Assembly (NCBI RefSeq): GCF_900115595.1
Contig: NZ_FOXA01000001.1
Location: forward strand, 310,001-374,000
Direction: 5' to 3'
Length of the DNA: 64,000 bases
From: Tranquillimonas alkanivorans
GTDB taxonomy: Bacteria > Pseudomonadota > Alphaproteobacteria > Rhodobacterales > Rhodobacteraceae
The first letter of the stretch is position 1. Every line of letters starts with the position of its first letter. This document shows, in pieces, positions 35,898 to 42,943 of this stretch. A program made the position numbers and the translations under genes. Under the pieces are notes generated by a model. The model had not been told where the DNA came from, searched no databases, and saw only the letters and a program-made list of their open reading frames with translations.

Positions 35898-37361
35898 TCA
35901 GCCCCCCGCCCGGGCTTCGATCCGTTCGACCATCTGCGCGGGCACCTGCGGCTCCTGCAACTGCGCCAGGACGCGCTGCTTGGCCTCGTCGGGCATGCCC
36001 TCGTTCGCCTCGACCAGCGCGACGAGCTGCGCGCGCCGTTCCTCGGACAGCTCGACCATGCTCTCGTCGTCGCCGGACGGCGCCTCCGCATCGCCGGGCC
36101 GCAGCGGCCGCACCTTGATTCCCGCGCCCAGCAGCGGCGAGCGTTCCGAGACGACCTCGGCCCCCGCCAGCCCCGGCGCGCGCACGATCACGTCGTCGCC
36201 CTGCCGGCGCAGCATCTCGACCGCGGCGACCTCGAGCCGTTCCTCCGGCCCGATCACCAGCACCGTCTCGGCCGCGTCCACCGCCGTGGCGGGCAGGCGC
36301 GCCACGCGCTCCAGCGGAGGTTCCTCGACGCTGACGCTGGCGAAGTCGCCCGGCCGGAAGCCGGTCGCGCTGTCGAGGCGCGCGAACAGCAGCCGCCCGG
36401 TCTGTCCCTCGCCCACCGCCGCGCTCTCGCGGCTGACGGTGCCGCCGGTTTCCAGCGTATAGCCGTTGACGTCGAGCGACACGCGCAGCGGCGCGCCGAT
36501 CAGGTCGCCCTCCTCGTCCAGCAGCCGCGCGTATTGGGGGGTCGAAACGCGGAAGGCAACCTCCAGCGCATCGGGATCGATCAGGTCGGCCAGCCGCTCG
36601 TTCTGCGACACGAGCCCGCCCTCGACCACCGACACCTCGCTCAGCACGCCCGCGAACTCGGCGCGGATCTCGGTGTCGGACAGGTCGCGCTCGGCCTCGG
36701 CCACCTCAATTTCCACCCGGTCGAGCTGCGTCGTGGCCAGGTCCACCCGCGCCTCGGCGTCGGCCACGGATTGCCGGCGCGACAGCACCGCCTGCTCGGC
36801 CGCGGCCGCCGAGAGCTCGGCCTCCTCGACCAGCGCGGCGGTGCCCACGCCGCGATCGGCCAGGTCGCGCTGGCGGTCCAGCGCCCGCGTGCGCAGGTCC
36901 GACTGCGCCCGCACGGATTGCAGGTCGTCGCGCGCGATCTCGAGCGACCGGCGCGCGTCGCGCAGCTCGGCTTCGGCGTCGCGAAGATCGGCGCGGGCCA
37001 CCCGCAGCGCCCGCTCGGCATCGGACGGGTCGATGCGGAACAGAAGCTGCCCGGCCTCGACCGCGCCGCCCTCCTCCACGCCCTCGCCCAGCTCGATGAC
37101 GGTGCCCGCCGCGCTCGCCCGCACCTCGAGCGAGCGGCGCGCGCGCACCTCGCCGAAGGTGGCGAATTCCGGCGTCAGCGTCTCGGGCGAAACCTCGACC
37201 ACGTTGACGGCGAAGACCCGCTCGCGCGCGGGGCGGTCCATCGGCTCTTCGTTCCAGCGCGCCTGGAGGGCGGAATAGAAGGTGTTGCCGGCCAGCGCCA
37301 ACAGGCCCAGCGTCACCGCCAGGAGAAACAGACCGACGAGTGACCGCCGTAGAAATCGCAT
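35898..37361 (-). CDS. RND efflux periplasmic adaptor (HlyD/membrane fusion protein)
   Basis: A 487-residue membrane fusion protein linking the RND pump to an outer-membrane channel. It starts with an N-terminal membrane anchor (RRSLVGLFLLAVTLGLLALAG), then a lipoyl half-motif (VRARRSLEVRASAAGTVIEL), a coiled-coil hairpin of about 90 residues rich in Arg/Asp/Ala/Leu (about 115-205), the second half-motif (IRAEFAGVLSEVSVVEGGLV), and beta-barrel domains. An unusual acidic tail of about 65 residues closes it. The start at 37361 has GAAGGG eight to nine bases upstream. Upstream frame extension is not supported. Confidence 0.9.
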   Translation of the reverse strand: MRFLRRSLVGLFLLAVTLGLLALAGNTFYSALQARWNEEPMDRPARERVFAVNVVEVSPETLTPEFATFGEVRARRSLEVRASAAGTVIELGEGVEEGGAVEAGQLLFRIDPSDAERALRVARADLRDAEAELRDARRSLEIARDDLQSVRAQSDLRTRALDRQRDLADRGVGTAALVEEAELSAAAAEQAVLSRRQSVADAEARVDLATTQLDRVEIEVAEAERDLSDTEIRAEFAGVLSEVSVVEGGLVSQNERLADLIDPDALEVAFRVSTPQYARLLDEEGDLIGAPLRVSLDVNGYTLETGGTVSRESAAVGEGQTGRLLFARLDSATGFRPGDFASVSVEEPPLERVARLPATAVDAAETVLVIGPEERLEVAAVEMLRRQGDDVIVRAPGLAGAEVVSERSPLLGAGIKVRPLRPGDAEAPSGDDESMVELSEERRAQLVALVEANEGMPDEAKQRVLAQLQEPQVPAQMVERIEARAGG

Positions 37362-37446
37362 GCGCCGCGCCCTTCCAGATCGTCCCGTGCGAAAATATGC
37401 CGACGCCGGTCCGCGCCAAGCCACAACCCTGTTACGGGCGGCGTGA

Positions 37447-37989
37447 TCATTTCCGCCGCTTATGTTCGTCCAGGCGCGGTAAAATTTCCACGAAATTGCA
37501 GGGCCGGTGGCGGTAGTCGAGCTGCAGGCGCAGGATCTCGTCCCAGGCATCCTTGCACGCGCCGGGCGAGCCGGGCAGCGCGAACAGGTAGGTGCCGTTC
37601 GCCACCCCGCCGCAGGCGCGGCTTTGCACGGCGCTGGTGCCGATCTTGTTCATGCTGACGAGCGTGAAGACCGTCCCGAAGGCGTCGATCTCTTTCTCAT
37701 AGACGTCGCGGTGCGCCTCCACCGTCACGTCCCGCCCCGTCAGCCCTGTCCCGCCGGTCGAGATGACGACGTCGATCCGGGGATCCGCGCACCAGGCGCG
37801 CAGCTGCTCCGCGATCTCGGCCCGCTCGTCGCGCAGGATCTTGCGGTCGGCCAGCACGTGCCCCGCGCCCTCGATCCGGTCGACGAGCGTCTGGCCCGAC
37901 CGGTCGGCCGACAGGTCCCGCGTGTCCGACACCGTCAGCACCGCGATCCGCACGGGGATGAAGTCGAGGCTCTCGTCGATCCGGCTCAT
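37447..37989 (-). CDS. moaB: molybdopterin adenylyltransferase-type protein MoaB
   Basis: A 180-residue MogA/MoaB-fold protein that activates molybdopterin by adenylylation before MoeA inserts molybdate. The signatures are IAVLTVSDTRDLSADRSGQT near 15, VVISTGGTGLTGRDVTVEAH near 75 and the LPGSPGACKDAWDEIL motif near 140. It lies apart from the fdhD-moeA operon, downstream of a uracil-DNA glycosylase gene. The start at 37989 has AAGGGA nine bases upstream. The 85-nt gap above it contains two palindromes of the TTTTCGnCGAAAA family. Confidence 0.92.
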   Translation of the reverse strand: MSRIDESLDFIPVRIAVLTVSDTRDLSADRSGQTLVDRIEGAGHVLADRKILRDERAEIAEQLRAWCADPRIDVVISTGGTGLTGRDVTVEAHRDVYEKEIDAFGTVFTLVSMNKIGTSAVQSRACGGVANGTYLFALPGSPGACKDAWDEILRLQLDYRHRPCNFVEILPRLDEHKRRK

Positions 37990-38023
37990 GCCGATAGTCC
38001 CTTTCGCAACAGTTACATCTGCA

Positions 38024-38046
38024 ACGAATTTTCGACGAAAATTCGT
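38024..38046. repeat. perfect palindrome, TTTTCGnCGAAAA family, copy 1
   Basis: ACGAATTTTCG / CGAAAATTCGT around one central A: 11-bp perfect arms. It lies between the udg stop and the moaB start. Related palindromes are at 38051-38073 and 41843-41865. In RNA it would form a hairpin and could terminate transcription, or it could be a protein site. Confidence 0.65.
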
Positions 38047-38050
38047 GCCC

Positions 38051-38073
38051 GCGATTCTTCGACGAAAAAACGC
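38051..38073. repeat. imperfect palindrome, TTTTCGnCGAAAA family, copy 2
   Basis: GCGATTCTTCG / CGAAAAAACGC around one central A, pairing at 9 of 11 positions, 4 nt after copy 1 and immediately downstream of the udg stop codon (minus strand). Reading leftward, tandem hairpins follow the udg gene. Confidence 0.5.
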
Positions 38074-38074
38074 A

Positions 38075-38851
38075 TCATCCGCGCAGCCGCGCCTGAAGCG
38101 ACAGAAGGTCCGCCCATGCCTCGCGCTTGGCGTGCGGATTGCGCAGCAGGAAGGCCGGGTGGAACATCGGCAGCACCGGCAGGCCGAAGGCCCGCGCCCA
38201 TGTCCCCCTCAGCCGAGTGATCCCCTTGCGGCCCAGCAGCGCCTGACAGCTGATGTTGCCCATCGCCACGATCAGGTCCGGCGCGGCAAGCTCCACGTGC
38301 CGCTCGACGAAGGGCATCATCATCGCGATCTCGTCCAGCGTGGGATCGCGGTTCGCCGGCGGCCGCCACGGCATGACGTTGGTGATGTAGAGGCTCTGCT
38401 CCGCGTCCGGCGCCGCCCGGCCCATGCCGATCGCGTCGAACATCCGGTCGAGCATCTGGCCCGCGCGCCCCACGAAGGGCCTGCCGCGCCGGTCCTCGTC
38501 CGCGCCAGGCGCCTCGCCGATAATCATTACCCGCGCGGCCGGATTGCCGTCGCAGAACACGGTGTTGCGCGCGCCCTTCTTCAATTCGCAGCCCTCGAAG
38601 GCGGCGACCGCGGCCTCCAGCGCCTCCAGGTCCCCCGCCAGTTTCGCCGCCTGCCGCGCGAGGTCCACGAAATCCGGCTTCTCGGGCGTCACGGGGCCTG
38701 GGGGCGCGGCGGCGGGCGCGGCCGGTTTCGGCGCGGCGGCGGGGGCGTCGTAGCGGTTCACGGGCGCGTCGCCGATCGCCTCGGTCGCGCCGAGCTCGAC
38801 CTGCCAGGCCAGCCATTCCAATGCCGTGTGAGAGTCGAACGCCCCGTCCAT
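38075..38851 (-). CDS. uracil-DNA glycosylase (family 4-like)
   Basis: Excises uracil from DNA. The 258-residue protein has a variable Ala/Pro-rich N-terminal segment (about 35-60) and then the family core: VMIIGEAPGADEDRRGRPFV near 110 with the GEAPG motif, ITNVMPWRPPANRDPT near 155, and FHPAFLLRNPHAKREAW near 230 with the catalytic-loop His. The N-terminal CxxC iron-sulfur pair of classic family-4 enzymes is not intact here (FEGCELKKGA then FCDG), as I recall in many alphaproteobacterial members. The start is MDGAFDSHTALEWLAWQ. It precedes moaB on the same strand. Confidence 0.87.
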   Translation of the reverse strand: MDGAFDSHTALEWLAWQVELGATEAIGDAPVNRYDAPAAAPKPAAPAAAPPGPVTPEKPDFVDLARQAAKLAGDLEALEAAVAAFEGCELKKGARNTVFCDGNPAARVMIIGEAPGADEDRRGRPFVGRAGQMLDRMFDAIGMGRAAPDAEQSLYITNVMPWRPPANRDPTLDEIAMMMPFVERHVELAAPDLIVAMGNISCQALLGRKGITRLRGTWARAFGLPVLPMFHPAFLLRNPHAKREAWADLLSLQARLRG

Positions 38852-38951
38852 GCCGCGCAAGCTACGCCCGCCGCCCGTGCCCCGCAATGGCCCGCCTTGC
38901 CGCGCCCCCTCCCCCTCCCTATAACGGCGCGCGGGAACGAGAGGCGTGGCG

Positions 38952-39902
38952 ATGGACTTCCGACACCGGCATCTTCTGGGGATCGAGCCTCTGGCCCCGG
39001 CCGAGATCACCACCATTCTCGACCTCGCCGAGCGATACGTCGAGCTCAACCGCGGCCCGCGCAAGCATGCCGATGCGCTCGCCGGGCTCACCCAGATCAA
39101 CATGTTCTTCGAGAACTCCACCCGCACCCAGGCCAGCTTCGAGCTTGCCGGTCAGCGGCTGGGCGCGGACGTGATGAACATGCAGATGCAGGCGTCCTCC
39201 ATCAAGAAGGGCGAGACGCTGATCGACACGGCGATGACGCTCAACGCCATGCATCCCGACCTGCTGGTCGTGCGCCATCCGCATTCGGGCGCGGTGGACC
39301 TGCTGGCGCAGAAGGTGAACTGCGCCGTGCTGAACGCGGGCGACGGCCGGCACGAGCATCCGACACAGGCGCTGCTCGACGCGCTGACGATCCGGCGGGC
39401 TAAGGGGCGGCTGCACCGGCTCAACATCGCGATCTGCGGCGACATCGCCCATTCGCGCGTCGCCCGGTCGAACATCCTGCTGCTGGGCAAGATGGAAAGC
39501 CGCATCCGCCTGATCGGCCCGCCCACGCTGATGCCCGCGGGCGTCGCGGACTGGGGGGTCGAGGTCTATGACAACATGCGCGAGGGGCTGGCGGGCGCCG
39601 ACGTGGTGATGATGCTGCGGCTTCAGAAGGAACGGATGGACGGCGCCTTCATCCCGTCCGAGCGCGAATACTATCACCGCTACGGGCTCGACGCCGAGAA
39701 GCTGGGCCACGCGAAGGACGACGCAATCGTCATGCACCCCGGCCCGATGAACCGCGGGGTCGAGATCGACGGCACGCTCGCCGACGACATCAACCGCTCG
39801 GTCATCCAGGAGCAGGTCGAGATGGGCGTCGCCGTTCGCATGGCCGCGATGGACCTTCTGGCGCGGAACCTTCGTTCGGTTCCACAGGAGGTGACGGCAT
39901 GA
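38952..39902 (+). CDS. pyrB: aspartate carbamoyltransferase catalytic subunit
   Basis: Makes carbamoyl-aspartate, the committed step in pyrimidine synthesis. The 316-residue protein has the carbamoyl-phosphate motif [15 protein letters not shown] near residue 50, [16 protein letters not shown] near 128, [10 protein letters not shown] near 165 and [11 protein letters not shown] near 262. Starting at 38952 it has GAGAGG seven bases upstream; a GTG at 38946 is less well placed. The following membrane-protein gene overlaps by 4 nt (ATGA), and a degenerate pyrC follows. In Pseudomonas-type ATCase an inactive PyrC is part of the holoenzyme; that may apply here. Confidence 0.95.
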   Translation: MDFRHRHLLGIEPLAPAEITTILDLAERYVELNRGPRKHADALAGLTQINMFFENSTRTQASFELAGQRLGADVMNMQMQASSIKKGETLIDTAMTLNAMHPDLLVVRHPHSGAVDLLAQKVNCAVLNAGDGRHEHPTQALLDALTIRRAKGRLHRLNIAICGDIAHSRVARSNILLLGKMESRIRLIGPPTLMPAGVADWGVEVYDNMREGLAGADVVMMLRLQKERMDGAFIPSEREYYHRYGLDAEKLGHAKDDAIVMHPGPMNRGVEIDGTLADDINRSVIQEQVEMGVAVRMAAMDLLARNLRSVPQEVTA

Positions 39903-40477
39903 GTCAGACCATCAAGATCCCCGCCAACGAACGCGACACGATCCACGTCTTTCGCCTGGACATGCTGGACGACGAGGTGAAGACCTTCACCGCCCGGCGG
40001 GAAGGCACCGACGACCCGGCCTCGGAATGGCCCCTGCGCAACGCGCTCGGCGCCGACTACATCGAGCCGCAGCGGATCGAGGTCATCCGCACGGGCGACC
40101 TGAGCGGCGTCGGATTGCGCGGCTACCTGATCGAGGGGCTCGGCGCGAAGCCGGAGCGCGTGAAGGCCGACGGCGACAGGCTCGACGCGGTCGAGGGCCA
40201 CGTCCTGATCGCGCTGCCCGGCGCGTTCGGAGGCGTCGAGCAGACGCTGGACCCGCGCAAGCCGCTGGACTACGTCGGAAGTTATCCCGAAATCGCACCC
40301 GAGGCTCCGGGCCCGATGGGCGACGTGCATTCGGCCCACCCGCCCGACGCGACCGTGTCCGAGGCGCCGGCCTCGGAGACGCCGCGCGGGCCCGAGCAGC
40401 CCTCGCGCTTCCCGGTGGTGGGCGCGGCGCTGATCGCCGCCGCGGTGATCGTCTTGATCATCTGGCTTTTCGCGTGA
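39899..40477 (+). CDS. tail-anchored membrane protein between pyrB and pyrC
   Basis: A 192-residue protein with a soluble N-terminal domain of about 125 residues ([20 protein letters not shown]...), a Pro/Ala/Glu-rich linker (about 128-165) and one C-terminal helix ([19 protein letters not shown]) that reaches the end: a tail anchor. No domain recognised. The start overlaps the pyrB stop (ATGA) and the degenerate pyrC begins 46 nt after its stop, so it is placed inside a pyrimidine gene pair. A gene of this kind between pyrB and pyrC recurs in related genomes (recall). Function unknown; it could tether the ATCase complex to the membrane, but that is speculation. Confidence 0.75.
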   Translation: MSQTIKIPANERDTIHVFRLDMLDDEVKTFTARREGTDDPASEWPLRNALGADYIEPQRIEVIRTGDLSGVGLRGYLIEGLGAKPERVKADGDRLDAVEGHVLIALPGAFGGVEQTLDPRKPLDYVGSYPEIAPEAPGPMGDVHSAHPPDATVSEAPASETPRGPEQPSRFPVVGAALIAAAVIVLIIWLFA

Positions 40478-40523
40478 CAAAGGCAGGGTGCCCGTGACGA
40501 TCCAGCAGGAGGGCACCCGCCCG

Positions 40524-41810
40524 ATGACGACGCTGTTCACCAATGCCCGCCTCATCGACCCCGAGCGCGGCACCGACACGATCGGCGCGCTGCTGGTCGA
40601 GGGCGGCGAGATCAAGGACATCTTGCCGCACGCGCCGGACGACCCGGAAATGTTTCGCGCGCGAAACATTCTGGATTGCGAAGGCAAGTGCCTCGCCCCC
40701 GGGATCGTGGATATCGGCGTCAAGGTGTCCGAGCCGGGCGAGCGGCACAAGGAAAGCTTCGGCACCGCCGGGTTCGCCGCCGCCGCGGGCGGGGTGACCA
40801 CGATGGTCACGCGCCCCGACACCACGCCCGCCATCGACAGCCCCGAGGTGCTGGAATTCGTGGCGCGCCGCGCCAACGCCGACAGCCCGGTGCGCGTCCT
40901 GCCGATGGCCGCGTTGACCAAGGGCCGCGAAGGGCGCGAGATGGTCGAGATCGGCTTCCTGCGCGACGCGGGCGCGGTGGCCTTCACCGACTGCGACGCG
41001 GTGGTGACCAACACCAAGGTCTTCGCCCGCTGCCTGACCTACGCCCGCTCGCTCGGCGCGCTGGTCATCGCGCATCCGCAGGACCCGGGCCTGTCGGACG
41101 GCGCCTGCGTGACCTCGGGCAAGTTCGCCTCGCTCAAGGGCCTGCCGGCGGTGTCGCCCATGGCCGAGCGCATGGCGCTCGACCGGGACCTCGCGCTGGT
41201 CGAGATGACGGGCGCGAAATACCACGCCGACCAGATCACCTCGGCCCGGGCGCTGCCCCGGCTCGAGAGGGCCAAGGCGAACGGGCTGGACGTGACCGCG
41301 GGCGTGTCGATCCACCACCTGACGCTGAACGAAACGGACGTCGGCGACTATCGCACCTTCTTCAAGGTCAAGCCGCCGCTGAGGTCCGAGGACGACCGTA
41401 TGGCCGTGGTCGAGGCGGTGGCGAGCGGACTGATCGACGTGATCTCGTCCATGCACACGCCGCAGGACGAGGAATCCAAGCGCCTGCCCTTCGAGGAAGC
41501 GGCGAGCGGTGCGGTGGCGCTGGAGACGCTGCTGCCGGCGGCGATGCGGCTTTTCCACGCGGGCCACCTGGATCTGCCGACGCTCTGGCGCGCGCTGTCG
41601 CTGAACCCCGCGAAACGCCTGGGGCTGGCGCAGGGACGGCTGGCGGCGGGCGCGCCGGCGGACCTGGTGCTGTTCGACCCGGACGCGCCCTTCGTGCTGG
41701 ACCGGTTCAAGCTGCGGTCGAAGTCGAAGAACACGCCGTTCGACGGCGCACGGATGGAAGGAAAGGTGCTGAGCACCTGGGTCGGCGGCGAGCGGGTGTT
41801 CGGTGCGTGA
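40524..41810 (+). CDS. pyrC: dihydroorotase-like protein lacking the metal-binding residues (noncatalytic PyrC')
   Basis: A 428-residue amidohydrolase-fold protein of the class I dihydroorotase family. The metal motif DxHxHxREPG reads DIGVKVSEPG (residues 63-72): both His are lost (G65, K67). The late catalytic-site motif, normally ATDHAPH, reads ISSMHTPQDEES near 305, with the Asp lost. The fold elements SIHHLTLNE and NPAKRLGL are kept. It is therefore very probably inactive, like the PyrC' subunit of Pseudomonas ATCase that supports PyrB assembly. I prefer the ATG at 40524 (MTTLFTNARLIDPE); GTG codons at 40488 and 40494 are alternatives. An active dihydroorotase should exist elsewhere. Confidence 0.9.
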   Translation: MTTLFTNARLIDPERGTDTIGALLVEGGEIKDILPHAPDDPEMFRARNILDCEGKCLAPGIVDIGVKVSEPGERHKESFGTAGFAAAAGGVTTMVTRPDTTPAIDSPEVLEFVARRANADSPVRVLPMAALTKGREGREMVEIGFLRDAGAVAFTDCDAVVTNTKVFARCLTYARSLGALVIAHPQDPGLSDGACVTSGKFASLKGLPAVSPMAERMALDRDLALVEMTGAKYHADQITSARALPRLERAKANGLDVTAGVSIHHLTLNETDVGDYRTFFKVKPPLRSEDDRMAVVEAVASGLIDVISSMHTPQDEESKRLPFEEAASGAVALETLLPAAMRLFHAGHLDLPTLWRALSLNPAKRLGLAQGRLAAGAPADLVLFDPDAPFVLDRFKLRSKSKNTPFDGARMEGKVLSTWVGGERVFGA

Positions 41811-41842
41811 CCTGCACGCCCTTTTGACGGTGAAGGCCGGGA

Positions 41843-41865
41843 GCGATTTTTCGTCGAAAAATCGC
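41843..41865. repeat. perfect palindrome, TTTTCGnCGAAAA family, copy 3
   Basis: GCGATTTTTCG / CGAAAAATCGC around one central T, 11-bp perfect arms, in the pyrC-plsY gap and directly adjoining the element at 41866-41900. Confidence 0.65.
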
Positions 41866-41900
41866 GCCTCCGGCGGGAGTATTTCTGGCAAGAGGAAGAC
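41866..41900 (+). repeat. dispersed intergenic repeat, GAGTATTT..GGCAAGAGGAAG type, copy 2
   Basis: GCCTCCGGCGGGAGTATTTC followed by TGGCAAGAGGAAGA; the core 41875-41900 matches the minus-strand copy at 5008-5034. Its end supplies AGAGGA seven bases before the TTG start of plsY, so the repeat seems to provide the ribosome site. Confidence 0.6.
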
Positions 41901-41903
41901 ACC

Positions 41904-42494
41904 TTGTACACGGTGCTGATCGTCGTTTTCGTGCTGGCCTATCTGCTGGGCTCGGTGCCCTTCGGGCTGGTGATCTGCCGCGCGTTCGGGCTGGGCGACA
42001 TCCGGCAGATCGGGTCGAAGAACATCGGCGCGACCAACGTCCTGCGTACCGGCAACAAGCTGGCGGCGTTCCTGACGCTTGTGCTGGACGCCGGCAAGGG
42101 CGCGATCGCGGTGGCCGTCGCCTGGGCGCTGGTGGGACCGCGCGCAGCCGAGGTGGCGGGGTTCGGCGCGTTCCTCGGGCACTGCTACCCGATCTACCTG
42201 AATTTTAAGGGCGGCAAGGGCGTGGCGACCTACCTGGGCACCGTGCTGGCGCTGGCCTGGCCGGTGGGGCTCGCGGTCTGCGGGACGTGGATCGCGACGG
42301 CGCTCGTCACCCGCATCTCGTCGCTGTCTGCGCTGGTGGCGGCGCTGGCGGCGCCGGTCTGGGCCTGGGTCGCGGGCCGCGAGGAGTTCGCGGTGCTGCT
42401 GGTGCTGATGGCGATCCTGATCTTCCTGCGCCACCGCCCCAACATCGAGCGGCTGGTGAAGGGCGAGGAGCCGAGGATCGGCAAGAAGCCCTGA
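41904..42494 (+). CDS. plsY: acyl-phosphate:glycerol-3-phosphate acyltransferase PlsY
   Basis: Adds the first acyl chain to glycerol-3-phosphate in phospholipid synthesis, using acyl-phosphate. The 196-residue protein has five to six helices and the three PlsY motifs: GSVPFGLVICRAFGLGDIRQ and IGSKNIGATNVLR (motif 1), FLGHCYPIYLNFKGGKGVAT (motif 2) and RHRPNIERLVKGEEPRI (motif 3). The start is TTG at 41904 with AGAGGA seven bases upstream, supplied by a dispersed repeat; a GTG at 41916 would shorten the first helix. Downstream a DUF805 protein follows after 65 nt. Confidence 0.93.
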   Translation: MYTVLIVVFVLAYLLGSVPFGLVICRAFGLGDIRQIGSKNIGATNVLRTGNKLAAFLTLVLDAGKGAIAVAVAWALVGPRAAEVAGFGAFLGHCYPIYLNFKGGKGVATYLGTVLALAWPVGLAVCGTWIATALVTRISSLSALVAALAAPVWAWVAGREEFAVLLVLMAILIFLRHRPNIERLVKGEEPRIGKKP

Positions 42495-42559
42495 GTTGCG
42501 CGCCCCCGCCGCCTGCGGATAGGGTTCCCCCGGGTCAGGGACAAAATCGGGGGAGACTC

Positions 42560-42943
42560 ATGTCGTTCCAGGAGGCCGTGCAAGCCTGTTTTCAGCGTTA
42601 CGCCACCTTCACCGGCCGCGCTTCGCGGTCCGAGTTCTGGTGGTTCGCGCTTTTCACCCTTCTGGGCCAATTCGTCACCGGCGCCCTCGACGGGCTGCTC
42701 TTCGGGTCGGCCAGCATCCTCAACACGCTGTTCTCGCTCGCCGTTCTGCTGCCCGGCCTCGCCGTCGGGGCGCGGCGGCTGCACGACACCGGGCGCACGG
42801 GCTGGTGGCTTCTGCTGATGCTGATCCCGGTGCTGGGCACACTGGTGCTAATCTATTTCTGGATCCAGCGCAGCGAGGCGCGCCAGAACGACCACGGCCC
42901 CGTCCCGCGCGAGGCACGGACAACGGGCGGCATGGCGGTCTAG
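42560..42943 (+). CDS. DUF805 membrane protein
   Basis: A 127-residue protein with the DUF805 pattern: FQEAVQACFQRYATFTGRAS RSEFWWF near the N terminus, three hydrophobic segments (about residues 26-50, 52-72 and 78-103) and GARRLHDTGRTGWWLL before the last helix. The family is widespread and has no assigned function. The start at 42560 has GGGGGAG six bases upstream. The stop overlaps the convergent gshA stop in CTAG. Confidence 0.9.
   Translation: MSFQEAVQACFQRYATFTGRASRSEFWWFALFTLLGQFVTGALDGLLFGSASILNTLFSLAVLLPGLAVGARRLHDTGRTGWWLLLMLIPVLGTLVLIYFWIQRSEARQNDHGPVPREARTTGGMAV

Noticed and set aside
34635-37343. 902-codon plus-strand frame opposite the RND/HlyD genes
   Set aside because: Composition of Arg/His/Ala/Leu is that of a shadow frame; both real genes on the minus strand show clear family motifs.
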